Source of the DNA: Dallia pectoralis
Taxonomy: Eukaryota > Chordata > Actinopteri > Esociformes > Umbridae
Reading direction: 5' to 3'
DNA: 64,000 bases
Assembly: GCA_029465975.1 (NCBI GenBank)
Contig: CM055736.1
Location: 8,880,207-8,944,206, forward strand
A program made the position numbers and the translations under genes. Below, piece after piece: positions 23,481-32,844 of this stretch; position 1 is the stretch's first letter; each line of letters opens with the position of its first letter. The notes under the pieces were generated by a model. It saw nothing but the letters and a program-made list of their open reading frames with translations, made no database searches and had not been told where the DNA came from.

Positions 23481-24827
23481 CACTTTTAATCACCTAAACT
23501 GTTAACAATCCATTTGTTTGGATGTCCTTTGCTTAACCTAACTATCTAATGTCACCATCTAGCTAGCTATGTTCATCGGACAAGTGTTGTTTTCCTCCCG
23601 ACACACCTTTCTTTACGCTCAATGCATTTAAATCAGAGGCTAACGGATCAGATCGGATAATTAAAATGTATTTTTAAGTAATGGACCAATTGCGTTAATA
23701 AATATCTTTTAGCATCCAAGTGGTTCAATACGGCTAGCATGTTAGGGCATTTTTAAACTTTATGGTAGCTGTTTGAAGGTAGGCATGCACATTTGTTTGC
23801 TCATTAAAATGTCATTTCAAATACATCTTAGACTGTAGATGGAATATACTTGCACACGTATGAAGTCCAATATCAAGACTACTAATCGGAAAGTTTGAAA
23901 CAAGAGGAAATAGCAGTTACAGCCGCTTCCTTTTATACAGTTTCTCCGCAGAGTTCAATTATGTCCTAAAATCGGTTAACTCTATTGCCTTGTGTAATTG
24001 GTCAGATGAAAAACAAGTTGACACATTGCATCAATCAAATATTTATTAATATTTATAATACTTCGGTGGACCTTTCATTTCATAAATGAACAATACATGT
24101 CTTTGTGTGGGTGCATGTGTGTTTGCAAGTGGGAGGGAGCAGAATGAAGAGATGGGAGAGAGATATATAAAGACAGCATCACGTTCTGTATTTATTCACA
24201 CTGCACACATGAATGACGGTATGTGAATGCGATGATAAGCGAACAATTAGTTATTGTAGTCAACACGTTGAATGCAGGAGAAATGGGCAGGTGTAAGGAC
24301 CAGAGCCACTTTGATAAGAGACAAAATGTTATGGCCAGACGACTGGGTTTCTGCATCTCTGAAACGACATAGCTTGTGGGGTGCTTCCGGTCAGCAGTGG
24401 TGAGAATCTACTGACCGTTTTCTGCTGTGCTAACAGAAATGCAGAAGGGTTTTCTAATCAATTAGCCTTTTAAAATGATAAACTTGGATTAGAAATCACA
24501 ACGTGCCATTAGAACACAGGCGTGATTGTTGCTGATAACGGGCCTCTGTACTTCTATGTAAATATAACATAAAATAACTATCATTTCCAGCTACAAGGCA
24601 TTTAAAACATAAACAATGCCTACAATAAAAAAACTTGCTTCCAAGTGAATTTACTTGCTGATTCTAGTGGATTCAGATTTTGAGAGGCTGCTGTTCTTTC
24701 AATGGCCAGCAGGGGGACTCTTAATACGGGCCTCCTTCAGGTTGGGCGTGGCTCCTTATTGATTCAGGTCAATGGGTTTCTTGTCATGATGAATACAGCA
24801 GCTCTTCCCAAAGAAGAAGGACACACA
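23481..24827. other. Unique AT-rich sequence
   Basis: No gene or repeat recognised in about 1.3 kb. If the preceding end is a hAT terminus, part of this may be its interior. Confidence 0.4.
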
Positions 24828-24988
24828 CACAGGGATGCTGGCACGCGCACATGCACACAGACACTCACACACACGCACACACGCACACAGGCACACAGGC
24901 ACACACACACAGGCACACAGGCACACAGACACACAGACGCACAGACGCACACACGCACACACGCACACAGACACACACACACACACAC
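24828..24988. repeat. CA-rich compound microsatellite
   Basis: CA runs are interrupted by CGCA, CAGG and CAGA. Confidence 0.9.
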
Positions 24989-25201
24989 AATTCACTCATT
25001 AACATCCCCTACATACACACAGCAGGCCGCTCCCAGTTCCTGATAGAATCAACATCGCTCTAAATGAGTACATAGCCAGGAGGAGGTTGGGATAATCATG
25101 ATACCATTAAGGCTTCATCACACCAACACACAGAGCCATCCTGAAACTAACTGTTAATGTTGATACATATGCGCACACGCATCCGGACACACGCACACGC
25201 G

Positions 25202-25232
<31 letters not shown>

Positions 25233-26202
25233 GCACACTGCTGCGAATCCGGCGAGAACAAGGAGCGCTGCTTTGGCCAAAAAATGACACCTCGTCGCCG
25301 TGAGTGATGGCGGTTCTGTGTTGCAGTGTGGGGTTGCCGAGGCCACGTTTAGAGAGGAGGGAGTGGCTCACCCCTCCCTCACCCCTCCCGGCGTCTTGTC
25401 TGATTAGGACGTGTTGAGGAGGCCAGATGTGGCTGTGACTCTGTCCACTCTGCCCCCCTTCATCCCATCTCAGAGTCCACGTCTACATGTGTGAACGCTT
25501 GTGTGTGTCTGTGTGTGTGTGTGTGTGTGCACGCGCGTGTCTGTGTATGCGCGTTCGAAGTCATGCATGTCCGTGCATACATTCTCATGCACATGCCTTC
25601 GCGTGCACATTGCAAGCGTTTTCTGGCGCGACCCATCCCCTGCCTGCCTGCCTGCCTAGGCAGCAGAATTGCGTCGCGTGGATAAAGCAGTGCTCTCTGT
25701 GGCTCCGCTGCTGTGCTGTGCTGTTGCTGCAGAATGGAGCTGGGTGAAACGGGGTCGGGCTGGCACAGAGTCAACCCTCTGCTCCGGCAGGCTACAGTAC
25801 ACCAGCCCCTGATGTGAAGGCTCAGTGGAGCAGCTGTGTTCCAGATTGGCTGAGGCAGCAGAGGCGGAGTCGCCAGCTTGGCTCCTTCTCCCGAACACAC
25901 CGGGAAGGATGAAAAACCGAGGGACGGGGGGACGAAGACACGGCCGCACCCTATACATTGGCCTAATACACGGGCGCCTAATGACCCCTGGATGCTGTGG
26001 AGCACCGTTCTGTTGATTTATTTGGGTTTCAAATGACAGCATACTGTTGAGTTTAACTTGTAGTGTACACGAGGTGCGTGTTATAATGTGGTTGTGTAGG
26101 CACTGGCCCAGTTGCCTTGAATTTCTGTTTCAATTCTTAGTCAGAAATGAATCTAACGTGCCAAGTCGGGGTGAAAGCACAGGGACATAGCTTGAATAGG
26201 TA
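24989..26202. other. Unique sequence with CA/GC patches
   Basis: Contains CA/CG alternating patches at about 25176-25233 and a GT patch at 25498-25530. The rest is higher-GC unique DNA, and no exon is recognised. Confidence 0.45.
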
Positions 26203-26207
26203 CAGTC

Positions 26208-26705
26208 TATGAGAAACCGAGGTTGGTCTCTCTCTATGCCTGAGCTGTCACTCTCCCAACCCACGGGAGGTGAGTGCAATCACACACGATCCGCGTCACC
26301 TGAGTTCTAGACACACCTGTGAGTGATTGCACACACTATTTAGCGCTGCCAGTCTCGCTCAGTATTTTTGCGAGGTATTGTTCGTTTCACGACTACTAAG
26401 CGTTATAAGAGAGTTCTCATTCCATTTGTTCCTCCGTGTACCAGACCTGTGCCTGTCAGTTTCATCCCGAGTTTGCCTAAACCTCTGTTCTGTGTCCGCG
26501 AGTAATCCCGTTCTTGACCCACCAGCCTGTCTTGCCCGACCACGTCTCAGCCTGCTCCCGAAGTGCCTTCTACGGACTCTGATCTCTGGACTACGACCCC
26601 AGCCTGTTGTTGACTACTCTCTTGCCTATTCCATTACTGTTGAATAAAACATCGCTTGCCGCGATTGGTATCCAACACCTTGTCTCCCTGAGTGTATTCG
26701 TGACA
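26208..26705 (+). mobile_element. Solo LTR, 498 bp, with 5-bp target duplication CAGTC
   Basis: Bounded by a perfect CAGTC duplication (26203-26207 and 26706-26710). It ends GTGACA. The start TATGAGAAACC is one change from a TG start and aligns with the start of the LTR at 11305. An AATAAA signal at 26643-26648 lies about 60 bp from the 3' end. The CCTGTC/CTTGACC-rich middle is typical of fish Ty3/gypsy LTRs. No internal region adjoins. Confidence 0.8.
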
Positions 26706-26708
26706 CAG

Positions 26709-27278
26709 TCACTGGGAAATAGATGTATGAATGTGCTCCGAATGGTCCGCTCTATGGGAAAATATGCAAAATTGCATTGACGCATTATAAAAGCAATCGC
26801 AAAACGAAAATATTGTTCTTGCATCATAGAAAAATTTGTTTAATTTCATATTACCGCCAAGAAAGAAAGAAAACCAAATTAGATGTTGCCCAGGAATTTG
26901 AACTGTAGTAACCTGGTTGCCTTTGTGAGTCAAATCTACAGGTTGTTTGGCAGCGCAGGTTCCACAACAACACAGTTTAGATTTGTAGTTTGTAATCTGT
27001 CCAAAGCTCTTTCCAAACAGCAGAGCAGTCATTACTCCAGAAATGCTCATTCTAGCCAACTCCAAATTATGTATTGCAGACATAATTCCGGAGTCAAGCT
27101 TTTTCATGAGCTCACTGTTGAGCAGCACTTGTTTGGTCTCCTCGTCTGTGAACAGACTCATGTATGATGTCAATCTGTCAGCGTGTGTGCACATACTATA
27201 AATTAGCACTGTTACACTACAATGTGTCCACACATCAATATGTCCCAAGGCAGCCCGTAGCCAACAGAATGTCCTCAT
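26709..27278 (-). other. Unidentified 189-codon open frame
   Basis: An ATG-initiated frame without low-complexity content, long for this AT-leaning DNA. It has a cysteine cluster (KLCCCGTC) and a fairly polar, helix-like N-terminal third (TDEETKQVLLNSELMKKLDS). I recognise no family. It ends against the target duplication of the adjacent solo LTR but runs opposite to it. It may be a chance frame or a remnant of an unknown element. Confidence 0.2.
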
Positions 27279-27479
27279 CGGCCCATTTCAACACTGAATG
27301 TTTGACTGGCTTTGCTGGTTCACATTATTGTTTTTATGCTCCCAGGGGACGTAAGTGGTAGTGCGATAAGCCCTTCTAATAGTGCAATTTCACAAACACA
27401 GCAGTTCTTAGCAGAAGAAACACGCCATTCTTAACAACGCATTTTAACGTTCTGGTGAACGAAAGTTGAGGGCAGGCAA

Positions 27480-27665
27480 TCTCCTCGCACCCTGCCTCTC
27501 TCTCTCCTCGCACCCTGCCTCTCTCTCTCCTCGCACCCTGCCTCTCTCTCTCTCCTCGCACCCTGCCTCTCTCTCTCTCCTCGCACCCTGCCTCTCTCTC
27601 TCTCCTCGCACCCTGCCTCTCTCTCTCTCCTCGCACCCTGCCTCTCTCTCTCTCCTCGCACCCTG

Positions 27666-27668
<3 letters not shown>
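27480..27668. repeat. TC-based minisatellite, 8 copies
   Basis: Eight copies of a 23-25-bp unit, each CGCACCCTGC followed by a (CT)n run of slightly different length. It grades directly into pure (CT)n and then the LINE. Confidence 0.95.

Positions 27669-27714
<46 letters not shown>
27669..27714. repeat. (CT)n tract at the LINE 5' junction
   Basis: About 46 bp of pure CT immediately precede the truncated LINE. Together with the CT tract at 32861-32881 it brackets the element. Confidence 0.95.
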
Positions 27715-27718
<4 letters not shown>

Positions 27719-28735
27719 TTGAGAGTGCTAACAAACTTTTTTGCCAGCTCCATTAAAATGGTTCCTCTGGTGTGTAAACACCCGGACCTTAAAAGAGTTA
27801 TGTCGTTTAGGCGACAGGTTTTTATGTTTCTTGACTCACCTGAACAGACTTTGGATTCGTCATTCAAAGTGAAACATGAAGACCGCCTGTATATGGTATA
27901 TGCCAGTACAGGCAGCCAACGATGTTTTGAATGTGGGGATGTCGGACATAAACGTCAGGCGTGCCCACATAATGATAAGAATGCAAGCGGGGTACAAGTG
28001 ACTCCTGTAGTGGCTGTTAGTATGGGGACAGATGGGTTAGTAGTGGTTGCGCAACAGGCGGACCTGAATGGAACTAGGGGTGAGACGGTGGTGGTAGCGC
28101 AACAGGCGGACCTGAATGAAACCAGGGACGAGCAGGCGGCTCAGCTGATAGGAGCTAGTGGGAAAGATGGGCAGCAGGTTGAAAATGTGGTGAATGGGAG
28201 TGAACTGGGGTCTGTAGTAGTGGAAAGGAAACACGATAGTAGTGGTGGGGTGGTGAATAATCTTGCAGTGGAGGAGGTAGCTAGCACTAGTGGTGTGTTG
28301 CGAGAGAAGGGCCAGGAGGGTATGGTCCCTCAGACAGTGGAGGAGGTGCCCTGTGATAGTAGTGGTAAACAGACTGGAGGTGGTTTACGGAGTGTGGCAG
28401 GAGCGAGTCAGGAGTCAGTGGCTTCTGAGAGTGATGATCGGGAGGAGGACATCACTGATGGTCCAGCTGAAGTGCCAGCAAGTGGTGATGATGACTCCCT
28501 ATATACACTGGATGAGGTGAATGGGTTCCTGGATAAAACATTTGGGAAAACAGTTAAATTGTCGAATTACTTTGATGAGGAGAAGTTTGCACGGTCTGCA
28601 AGAGTGCTGCAGAAGACAGTGGGGGTGGAGGAGCTGAGTGCAAAAAAGCGTTTCCGTTTAAGGAAAATTGTTACGGCTGTGTCGGCAGCAAAAAGTCGTA
28701 GTACTCGTGGGAAAGTAAAAAGGATAATAAAGTAA
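27719..28735 (+). CDS. Tx1-type LINE ORF1 protein (zinc-knuckle nucleic-acid binding), 5'-truncated
   Basis: The open frame starts inside the element without a natural start; the first ATG is at 27758 (MVPLVCKHPDLKR). The protein begins with the block that normally precedes the zinc knuckle in fish LINE ORF1 proteins (HPDLKRVMSFRRQVFMFL). A CCHC knuckle follows, CFECGDVGHKRQAC (CX2CX4HX4C; 27923-27964). After it comes a long acidic, serine/glycine/valine-rich region with an internal near-duplicate (VVVAQQADLN twice, about 28040-28115) and a basic C terminus (KSRSTRGKVKRIIK). The family's role is to bind the element RNA and form the ribonucleoprotein. The N-terminal portion, probably including an RRM-like or coiled-coil part, is missing. 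ORF2 starts 2 bp after the stop, so coupled translation is plausible. Confidence 0.85.
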   Translation: MRVLTNFFASSIKMVPLVCKHPDLKRVMSFRRQVFMFLDSPEQTLDSSFKVKHEDRLYMVYASTGSQRCFECGDVGHKRQACPHNDKNASGVQVTPVVAVSMGTDGLVVVAQQADLNGTRGETVVVAQQADLNETRDEQAAQLIGASGKDGQQVENVVNGSELGSVVVERKHDSSGGVVNNLAVEEVASTSGVLREKGQEGMVPQTVEEVPCDSSGKQTGGGLRSVAGASQESVASESDDREEDITDGPAEVPASGDDDSLYTLDEVNGFLDKTFGKTVKLSNYFDEEKFARSARVLQKTVGVEELSAKKRFRLRKIVTAVSAAKSRSTRGKVKRIIK

Positions 28736-28737
28736 TC

Positions 28738-29193
28738 ATGTGTTGTGGGCTTCACAGGGTGTTTTCTCCATGTAGGATCTTTTCATCTGTCTATTTTCTT
28801 TTTTCCCTTTATCTTTTATTCATGGCAGTTCTTCAGGTTGGCTCTCTTAACATTAATGGGGGAAGGAATAGGACCAAGAGAGCGTGGGTATTGGAGGTAG
28901 TCCAACAGAAAAAGCTGGATGTGGTCTTCCTTCAGGAGACACATAGTGATGAGGCCAACGCTGCTGAATGGGGTGTGTGGTGGCAGGGGCAACATGTCCT
29001 CAGCCATGGTACAAATTTTAGTGCTGGGGTGGCTGTTCTTTTCTCATCAGGGTTGGGGGTGACTGTCCTGTCTAAAACAGTGATTGTTCTAGGCCGTGCC
29101 ATATTAGTAAAGGCAGATGTTATGGGAAGGCTGTTTTACTTTTTGTGTGTTTATGCTCCCAATGAGGGCACAGACCGCATAACTTTTTGGTAG
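28738..29193 (+). CDS. ORF2 piece 1: N-terminal half of AP-type endonuclease
   Basis: After a hydrophobic leader-like stretch (VYFLFSLYLLF), the endonuclease fold starts at MAVLQVGSLNINGG. The metal- and phosphate-site residues of the exonuclease/endonuclease/phosphatase family are visible: the asparagine of LNINGG and the glutamate of VFLQETHSD. The block LFYFLCVYAPNE follows. The frame ends at TAG (29191-29193) because of an indel in the T run just before. Confidence 0.85.
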   Translation: MCCGLHRVFSPCRIFSSVYFLFSLYLLFMAVLQVGSLNINGGRNRTKRAWVLEVVQQKKLDVVFLQETHSDEANAAEWGVWWQGQHVLSHGTNFSAGVAVLFSSGLGVTVLSKTVIVLGRAILVKADVMGRLFYFLCVYAPNEGTDRITFW

Positions 29194-29229
29194 TATTCGG
29201 GAGGCATTGAGGCAGTGTGATCCAGAGGG

Positions 29230-29760
29230 GTGTTTGGTTGTAGGGGAGACTGGAATTGCACAGTAGAGTTTGCTGTTGATCGTACCAGTGAGGAACCTCA
29301 TCTGCAGTCAGCTACTTGTCTGGCGGGGGTTCTGGCTGAGTTTGAAGTTTCAGATGTGTGGAGGGTTAGGAATGCATTGGTCCGGCAGTACACATGGGTG
29401 AAGGTGAATGAGGGGCGTGTTAGTGCAGCAAGATTAGATAGGTTATATGTTTCTGAGCACTATGGTGGTAGGATTGTGGGGTGTGACATTGTTCCGGTGG
29501 GGTTCTCGGATCACCACTTGGTCACGGTTGGGATACATATGTCCTGTCCACAACGGAGGCCATCTCATTGGTATTTTAATGTGAAATTGTTGCAAGATAG
29601 ACTGTTTGGTGAACGTTTTTATTATTTTGGGAGCATTGGAGAGCTGCTAAGGGAGACTATGAGTCATTGGGGCAGTGGTGGGATGTTGGGAAAACGCAAA
29701 TACGGGTTTTCTGTCAACAGTACACAGCGTTCTCTAGCAGGGAGGTTAAGGAGGCAGTGA
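29230..29760 (+). CDS. ORF2 piece 2: C-terminal half of AP-type endonuclease
   Basis: This piece re-enters the piece-1 frame after a compensating one-base loss in a G run. It contains GDWNC (catalytic aspartate), RLDRLYVSEH, and SDHHLVTV, whose Asp-His pair is the family's catalytic dyad. Near 29625 a missing T moves the family frame to piece 3, so the last ~45 residues of this piece are out of frame and not meaningful. Confidence 0.85.
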   Translation: MFGCRGDWNCTVEFAVDRTSEEPHLQSATCLAGVLAEFEVSDVWRVRNALVRQYTWVKVNEGRVSAARLDRLYVSEHYGGRIVGCDIVPVGFSDHHLVTVGIHMSCPQRRPSHWYFNVKLLQDRLFGERFYYFGSIGELLRETMSHWGSGGMLGKRKYGFSVNSTQRSLAGRLRRQ

Positions 29761-31730
29761 GAACACTGGAGCAAGAGATCAGAGCTATTGAGCAACAATT
29801 AGTTGCTCAAAGTGACGTTGGGCTAGCTGCGTCATTACAGAACAAGAAGTATGGACTGAAAACATATTTACATGAAAGGGTGAAGTGTGCCTTAGTTAGG
29901 TCTCGATTCACTGCCTTCAAAGACATGGATGCTCCGAGCACTTTTTTCTTTAATCTGGGGCTGCCGATCCCGCACCGAAAGCAAATGGTCTGCCTGCGTC
30001 TTCCTGATGGGAGAGTGACCTCCGTGGAAGCTGAGATGCGTCAGCATGCTGTGGAGTTCTACTCATCTCTGTATGAAGCGGAGGACTGTGACCGTGAAGA
30101 TACTGAACAGATCTTGCATGGACTTCCCCAACTGGGTGCTGAACAGAAAGCAGCTTTGGACTCGGCAATTACAATGCAGGAACTGTCTGCGGCCGTTATG
30201 CAGCTTTCCTCCGGCCGTGCTCCGGGTATTGACGGACTACCATCAGACTTCTATAAGTTTTTCTGGAGGATTATTGGGGAGGACTTTTATGATGTGGTGT
30301 GTGAGTCTTTTCAGAATGGTTCCCTTCCAGTGTCATGTTGCCGTGCTGTCCTATCACTGTTGCCAAAAAAAGGGGATTTGACTTTGTTGAAGAACTGGCG
30401 CCCTGTGGCATTATTGTGCGCTGACTACAAGGTGATTTCCAAGTGTCTGTCAAATAGATTGAAAGAGCATTTGGGGCTGTTGGTCCACAGAGATCAGTCG
30501 TACTGTATTCCTGAGCGGTCAATTGTTGACAATTTGTTTTTGGTCAGGGACGTGCTGGACATTTGCAAGATGTCTGATACGAATGTTGGTCTGCTTTCGT
30601 TAGATCAGGAGAAGGCTTTTGATCGTGTGGACCACAAGTACTTATTCGCCGCAATGCAGGCTTTTGGTTTTGGGAAGGGTTTCTTATCATGGATCAACCT
30701 ATTGTATGCTGGTGCGTCATGTATGGTGAAGGTGGGGGGTGGGTTGAGCTGCCCAATACCTGTTCACAGGGGTATTAGACAGGGCTGCCCAGTTTCGGGG
30801 CAGCTGTACTGTCTAGCCATTGAACCGCTGCTATGTACTCTGCGAGCAAAGCTAGCTGGTTTCTCAGTGCCAGGGCTTATTGTCCAAACAGGGATGATGT
30901 TGTCTGCTTATGCAGATGACGTCACTGTGTTTATCACGGGCAGTGAGGATGTTGAAGCTCTAACCAGCGCCTTAAAGGTTTATGAGGGGGCATCCTCAGC
31001 CAGAGTAAACTGGGGTAAGAGTGAGTCACTGTGGGCAGGTCGGCTTCATGGAGGAAGTGCTCCACAGTTACCTGGGGGACTCCAATGGGGCAGGGATGGA
31101 CTCAAGACGTTGGGGGTTTTTCTAGGGTCTGATGAGTTTCAGAGGAAGAACTGGGAGGGTCTGGAGGAGAAGGTTGGTGCCAGACTGTCTAGATGGACAT
31201 GGCTGCTGCCGCAGATGTCCTATAGGGGAAGAGTTTTGGTGGCAAACAACCTCGCTGCCTCAACCCTGTGGCATCGATTAGTGGTGATACAACCTCCTGT
31301 GGGTCTTATTCAAGAACTGCAGAGGATGCTGGTGAACTTTTTCTGGTCCGGTCAGCACTGGATAAAGGCTGCAGCACTGTATCTGCCGCTGCATGAGGGT
31401 GGGCAAGGCCTGGTGGACATCGCCTCAAGGGTCCTGGCTTTCAGGCTGTCTACGGCCCAGAGATTGATTCACAGTGACGGTTCCTGTTGGGTGGATACAG
31501 CCCATGTTTTACTGAGGAGGGCAGGCAGTCTGGGCTTGGACAAACACCTTTTCCTCCTGAATTTGGAGGAGGTTAAGCTGTCTGGCCTCACACCTTTTAT
31601 GAGTCGGTCTTGCAGGCTTGGAAGGTGTTGGAGGTGTCAAGACAGAATGGGGCACCACCAGGAATGTGGCTGTTTGAGGAGCCACTGTTCCATAATGCAA
31701 TCCTCAGGTCCCGGGTGTTGGGCTCAGTAA
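29667..31730 (+). CDS. ORF2 piece 3: linker and reverse transcriptase domain
   Basis: Family homology in this frame actually begins about 40 bp before the listed ATG (FWEHWR, 29625). A helical linker (VRTLEQEIRAIEQQL) leads to the reverse transcriptase. Visible blocks are APGIDGLPSDFYKFFW, LLPKKGDL..NWRPVALL, LLSLDQEKAFDRVDH (motif A, first catalytic aspartate), RGIRQGCPVSGQLY (motif B), and AYADDVTVF with YADD at 30909-30920 (motif C, two catalytic aspartates). Then come NWGKSES and the LGVFLG block. All three catalytic aspartates are intact. A lost T near 31595 ends the family frame, so the last ~45 residues are spurious. Confidence 0.9.
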   Translation: MGQWWDVGKTQIRVFCQQYTAFSSREVKEAVRTLEQEIRAIEQQLVAQSDVGLAASLQNKKYGLKTYLHERVKCALVRSRFTAFKDMDAPSTFFFNLGLPIPHRKQMVCLRLPDGRVTSVEAEMRQHAVEFYSSLYEAEDCDREDTEQILHGLPQLGAEQKAALDSAITMQELSAAVMQLSSGRAPGIDGLPSDFYKFFWRIIGEDFYDVVCESFQNGSLPVSCCRAVLSLLPKKGDLTLLKNWRPVALLCADYKVISKCLSNRLKEHLGLLVHRDQSYCIPERSIVDNLFLVRDVLDICKMSDTNVGLLSLDQEKAFDRVDHKYLFAAMQAFGFGKGFLSWINLLYAGASCMVKVGGGLSCPIPVHRGIRQGCPVSGQLYCLAIEPLLCTLRAKLAGFSVPGLIVQTGMMLSAYADDVTVFITGSEDVEALTSALKVYEGASSARVNWGKSESLWAGRLHGGSAPQLPGGLQWGRDGLKTLGVFLGSDEFQRKNWEGLEEKVGARLSRWTWLLPQMSYRGRVLVANNLAASTLWHRLVVIQPPVGLIQELQRMLVNFFWSGQHWIKAAALYLPLHEGGQGLVDIASRVLAFRLSTAQRLIHSDGSCWVDTAHVLLRRAGSLGLDKHLFLLNLEEVKLSGLTPFMSRSCRLGRCWRCQDRMGHHQECGCLRSHCSIMQSSGPGCWAQ

Positions 31731-32710
31731 GCCTGTGTGCCCAATTAAGGACAGCGGGGTGTGTAAAGCTGGGTCACCTGATGCAATGGAATAGCAGGTC
31801 ACTGGAGGAGCTGGCCAGGAGGGCAGGGATCAGGTCGTCGCGGCTACTGAGGAGGGTTGTGGCTGAGGTCTGTGAGTCCTTGCCAATACCGCACAGGAGT
31901 TTTGCCACTGACACCTCTTCCTCTGACCGCTGGAGGGATGGCCTGGAATATGAGGTCCCGCTACTGTACGTTAGGGCTGCCTCAGGGGTATTTGAAGAGG
32001 ATGCGGGGCAGCTGCTCTCATTCAGGACCCCGGAGCTGGGGGATCTTAAGGACATGGGGAAGAAGGCAATGTATGTTGTCTGTGTGAAGGTGTCCAGAGC
32101 ATCCTCCCTAGTGGGGGTAAAGGCGACAAAGTGGGCAGAGGTGTTTGGTCGAGGCTCTTCCCCTATAGGTTGTTGGCGGACTATATATAAAATGCCTATT
32201 GATAAGAGGACAGCTGACCTCCAATGGAGGACTATTCATGGGGCTATTGCCACCAACAGACATGTCGTACATCTTGACCCAAATGTTGAGGAAAACTGCC
32301 CGTTTTGTATGGAGCCAGAAACCCTGGCACATCTGTTTTTACAGTGTCCCAGGTTAGTAGGGCTGTTGGACCAGCTTGCTCAGTGGTTCTTTGCTTTGGG
32401 TGAGTTTTTCTCTTCCAAACTGTTTATATTTGGCCCCAAGTATTGTTTTAATAGACGAAACACCATTGTTTTACTAAATTTTATGTCAGGGACAGCTAAG
32501 TTGGCTATTTGGAAGACCCGGAAGAATCAAATTCGGGGCCAGGGGTCTGTGGATGTTGCGGGCATGCTTCAGGGCTTGCTAGCTGCAAGACTGAGGGTGG
32601 AGTATGCATACTATAAACTGGTTGGGGACACTGAGCGGTTCATGTCTATCTGGGGCATCCAGGGAGTGTTATGTTCTGTTGTTGGGGAGGATTTGGTGTT
32701 GTGTTGTTAA
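31610..32710 (+). CDS. ORF2 piece 4: C-terminal region with cysteine/histidine motif
   Basis: The family frame resumes just before the listed ATG (FYESVLQAWKVLE) and stays open to the natural stop at 32708-32710. The block CPFCMEPETLAHLFLQC (CX2CX7HX4C, about 32299-32349) matches the C-terminal zinc-type motif of L1/Tx1 ORF2 proteins, which is needed for retrotransposition. It is preceded by WRTIHGAIATN, a common feature of these C-terminal regions. The final part (RKNQIRGQGSVDV) is basic. There is no RNase H domain, as expected for this group. Confidence 0.85.
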   Translation: MQAWKVLEVSRQNGAPPGMWLFEEPLFHNAILRSRVLGSVSLCAQLRTAGCVKLGHLMQWNSRSLEELARRAGIRSSRLLRRVVAEVCESLPIPHRSFATDTSSSDRWRDGLEYEVPLLYVRAASGVFEEDAGQLLSFRTPELGDLKDMGKKAMYVVCVKVSRASSLVGVKATKWAEVFGRGSSPIGCWRTIYKMPIDKRTADLQWRTIHGAIATNRHVVHLDPNVEENCPFCMEPETLAHLFLQCPRLVGLLDQLAQWFFALGEFFSSKLFIFGPKYCFNRRNTIVLLNFMSGTAKLAIWKTRKNQIRGQGSVDVAGMLQGLLAARLRVEYAYYKLVGDTERFMSIWGIQGVLCSVVGEDLVLCC

Positions 32711-32755
32711 TTTGTCCATTTAAAGTGTATTGTGTTATTCTTTTTTGTAGCTTTG

Positions 32756-32781
32756 TTTTTTTTTTTTTTTTTTTTTTTTTT
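32756..32781 (+). repeat. 26-base T run in LINE 3' UTR
   Basis: An uninterrupted T tract about 45 bp after the ORF2 stop and about 80 bp before the 3' end. On the RNA it would be a U tract. Confidence 0.95.
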
Positions 32782-32822
32782 CTTTGTCTGTGTGGTTTCT
32801 TGTACTTGTAGTTGTGGTGTTG

Positions 32823-32844
32823 TGAGTCCATAGGACTCAATAAA
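32823..32844 (+). promoter_or_regulatory. LINE 3'-end stem-loop and polyadenylation signal
   Basis: TGAGTCC (32823-32829) and GGACTCA (32833-32839) form a perfect 7-bp stem with a 3-base ATA loop. AATAAA at 32839-32844 begins within its last base. Structured 3' ends are recognised by the reverse transcriptase in stringent LINE families, so this could be the recognition hairpin. That role is inferred. Confidence 0.6.

Larger units (their letters stand above)
28738..32710 (+). pseudogene. LINE ORF2 (endonuclease-reverse transcriptase), four single-base frame changes
   Basis: The whole region corresponds to about 1,320 codons, a full-length ORF2. The first ATG (28738) follows the ORF1 stop. Conserved sequence begins at the second candidate start, MAVLQVGSLNINGG (28822). 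The frame changes at about 29185-29188 (T run), 29243-29246 (G run), 29625-29628 (T run) and 31594-31598 (T run). Between these points there are no stops. The enzyme nicks one strand of target DNA with its endonuclease, then primes reverse transcription of the element RNA from the nick. All catalytic motifs that I can check are present, so the breaks are recent mutations or base-calling errors at homopolymers. The four separate open pieces are listed individually. Confidence 0.85.

Noticed and set aside
25460..26042. Overlapping 128-181-codon minus-strand frames
   Set aside because: They include translated CA-rich sequence (HTHTHTH) and no recognisable domain.
27719..28735. A host CCHC zinc-finger gene
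   Set aside because: The frame is followed 2 bp later by a LINE ORF2 and lacks introns. The block before the knuckle is typical of fish LINE ORF1, so it is part of the element.
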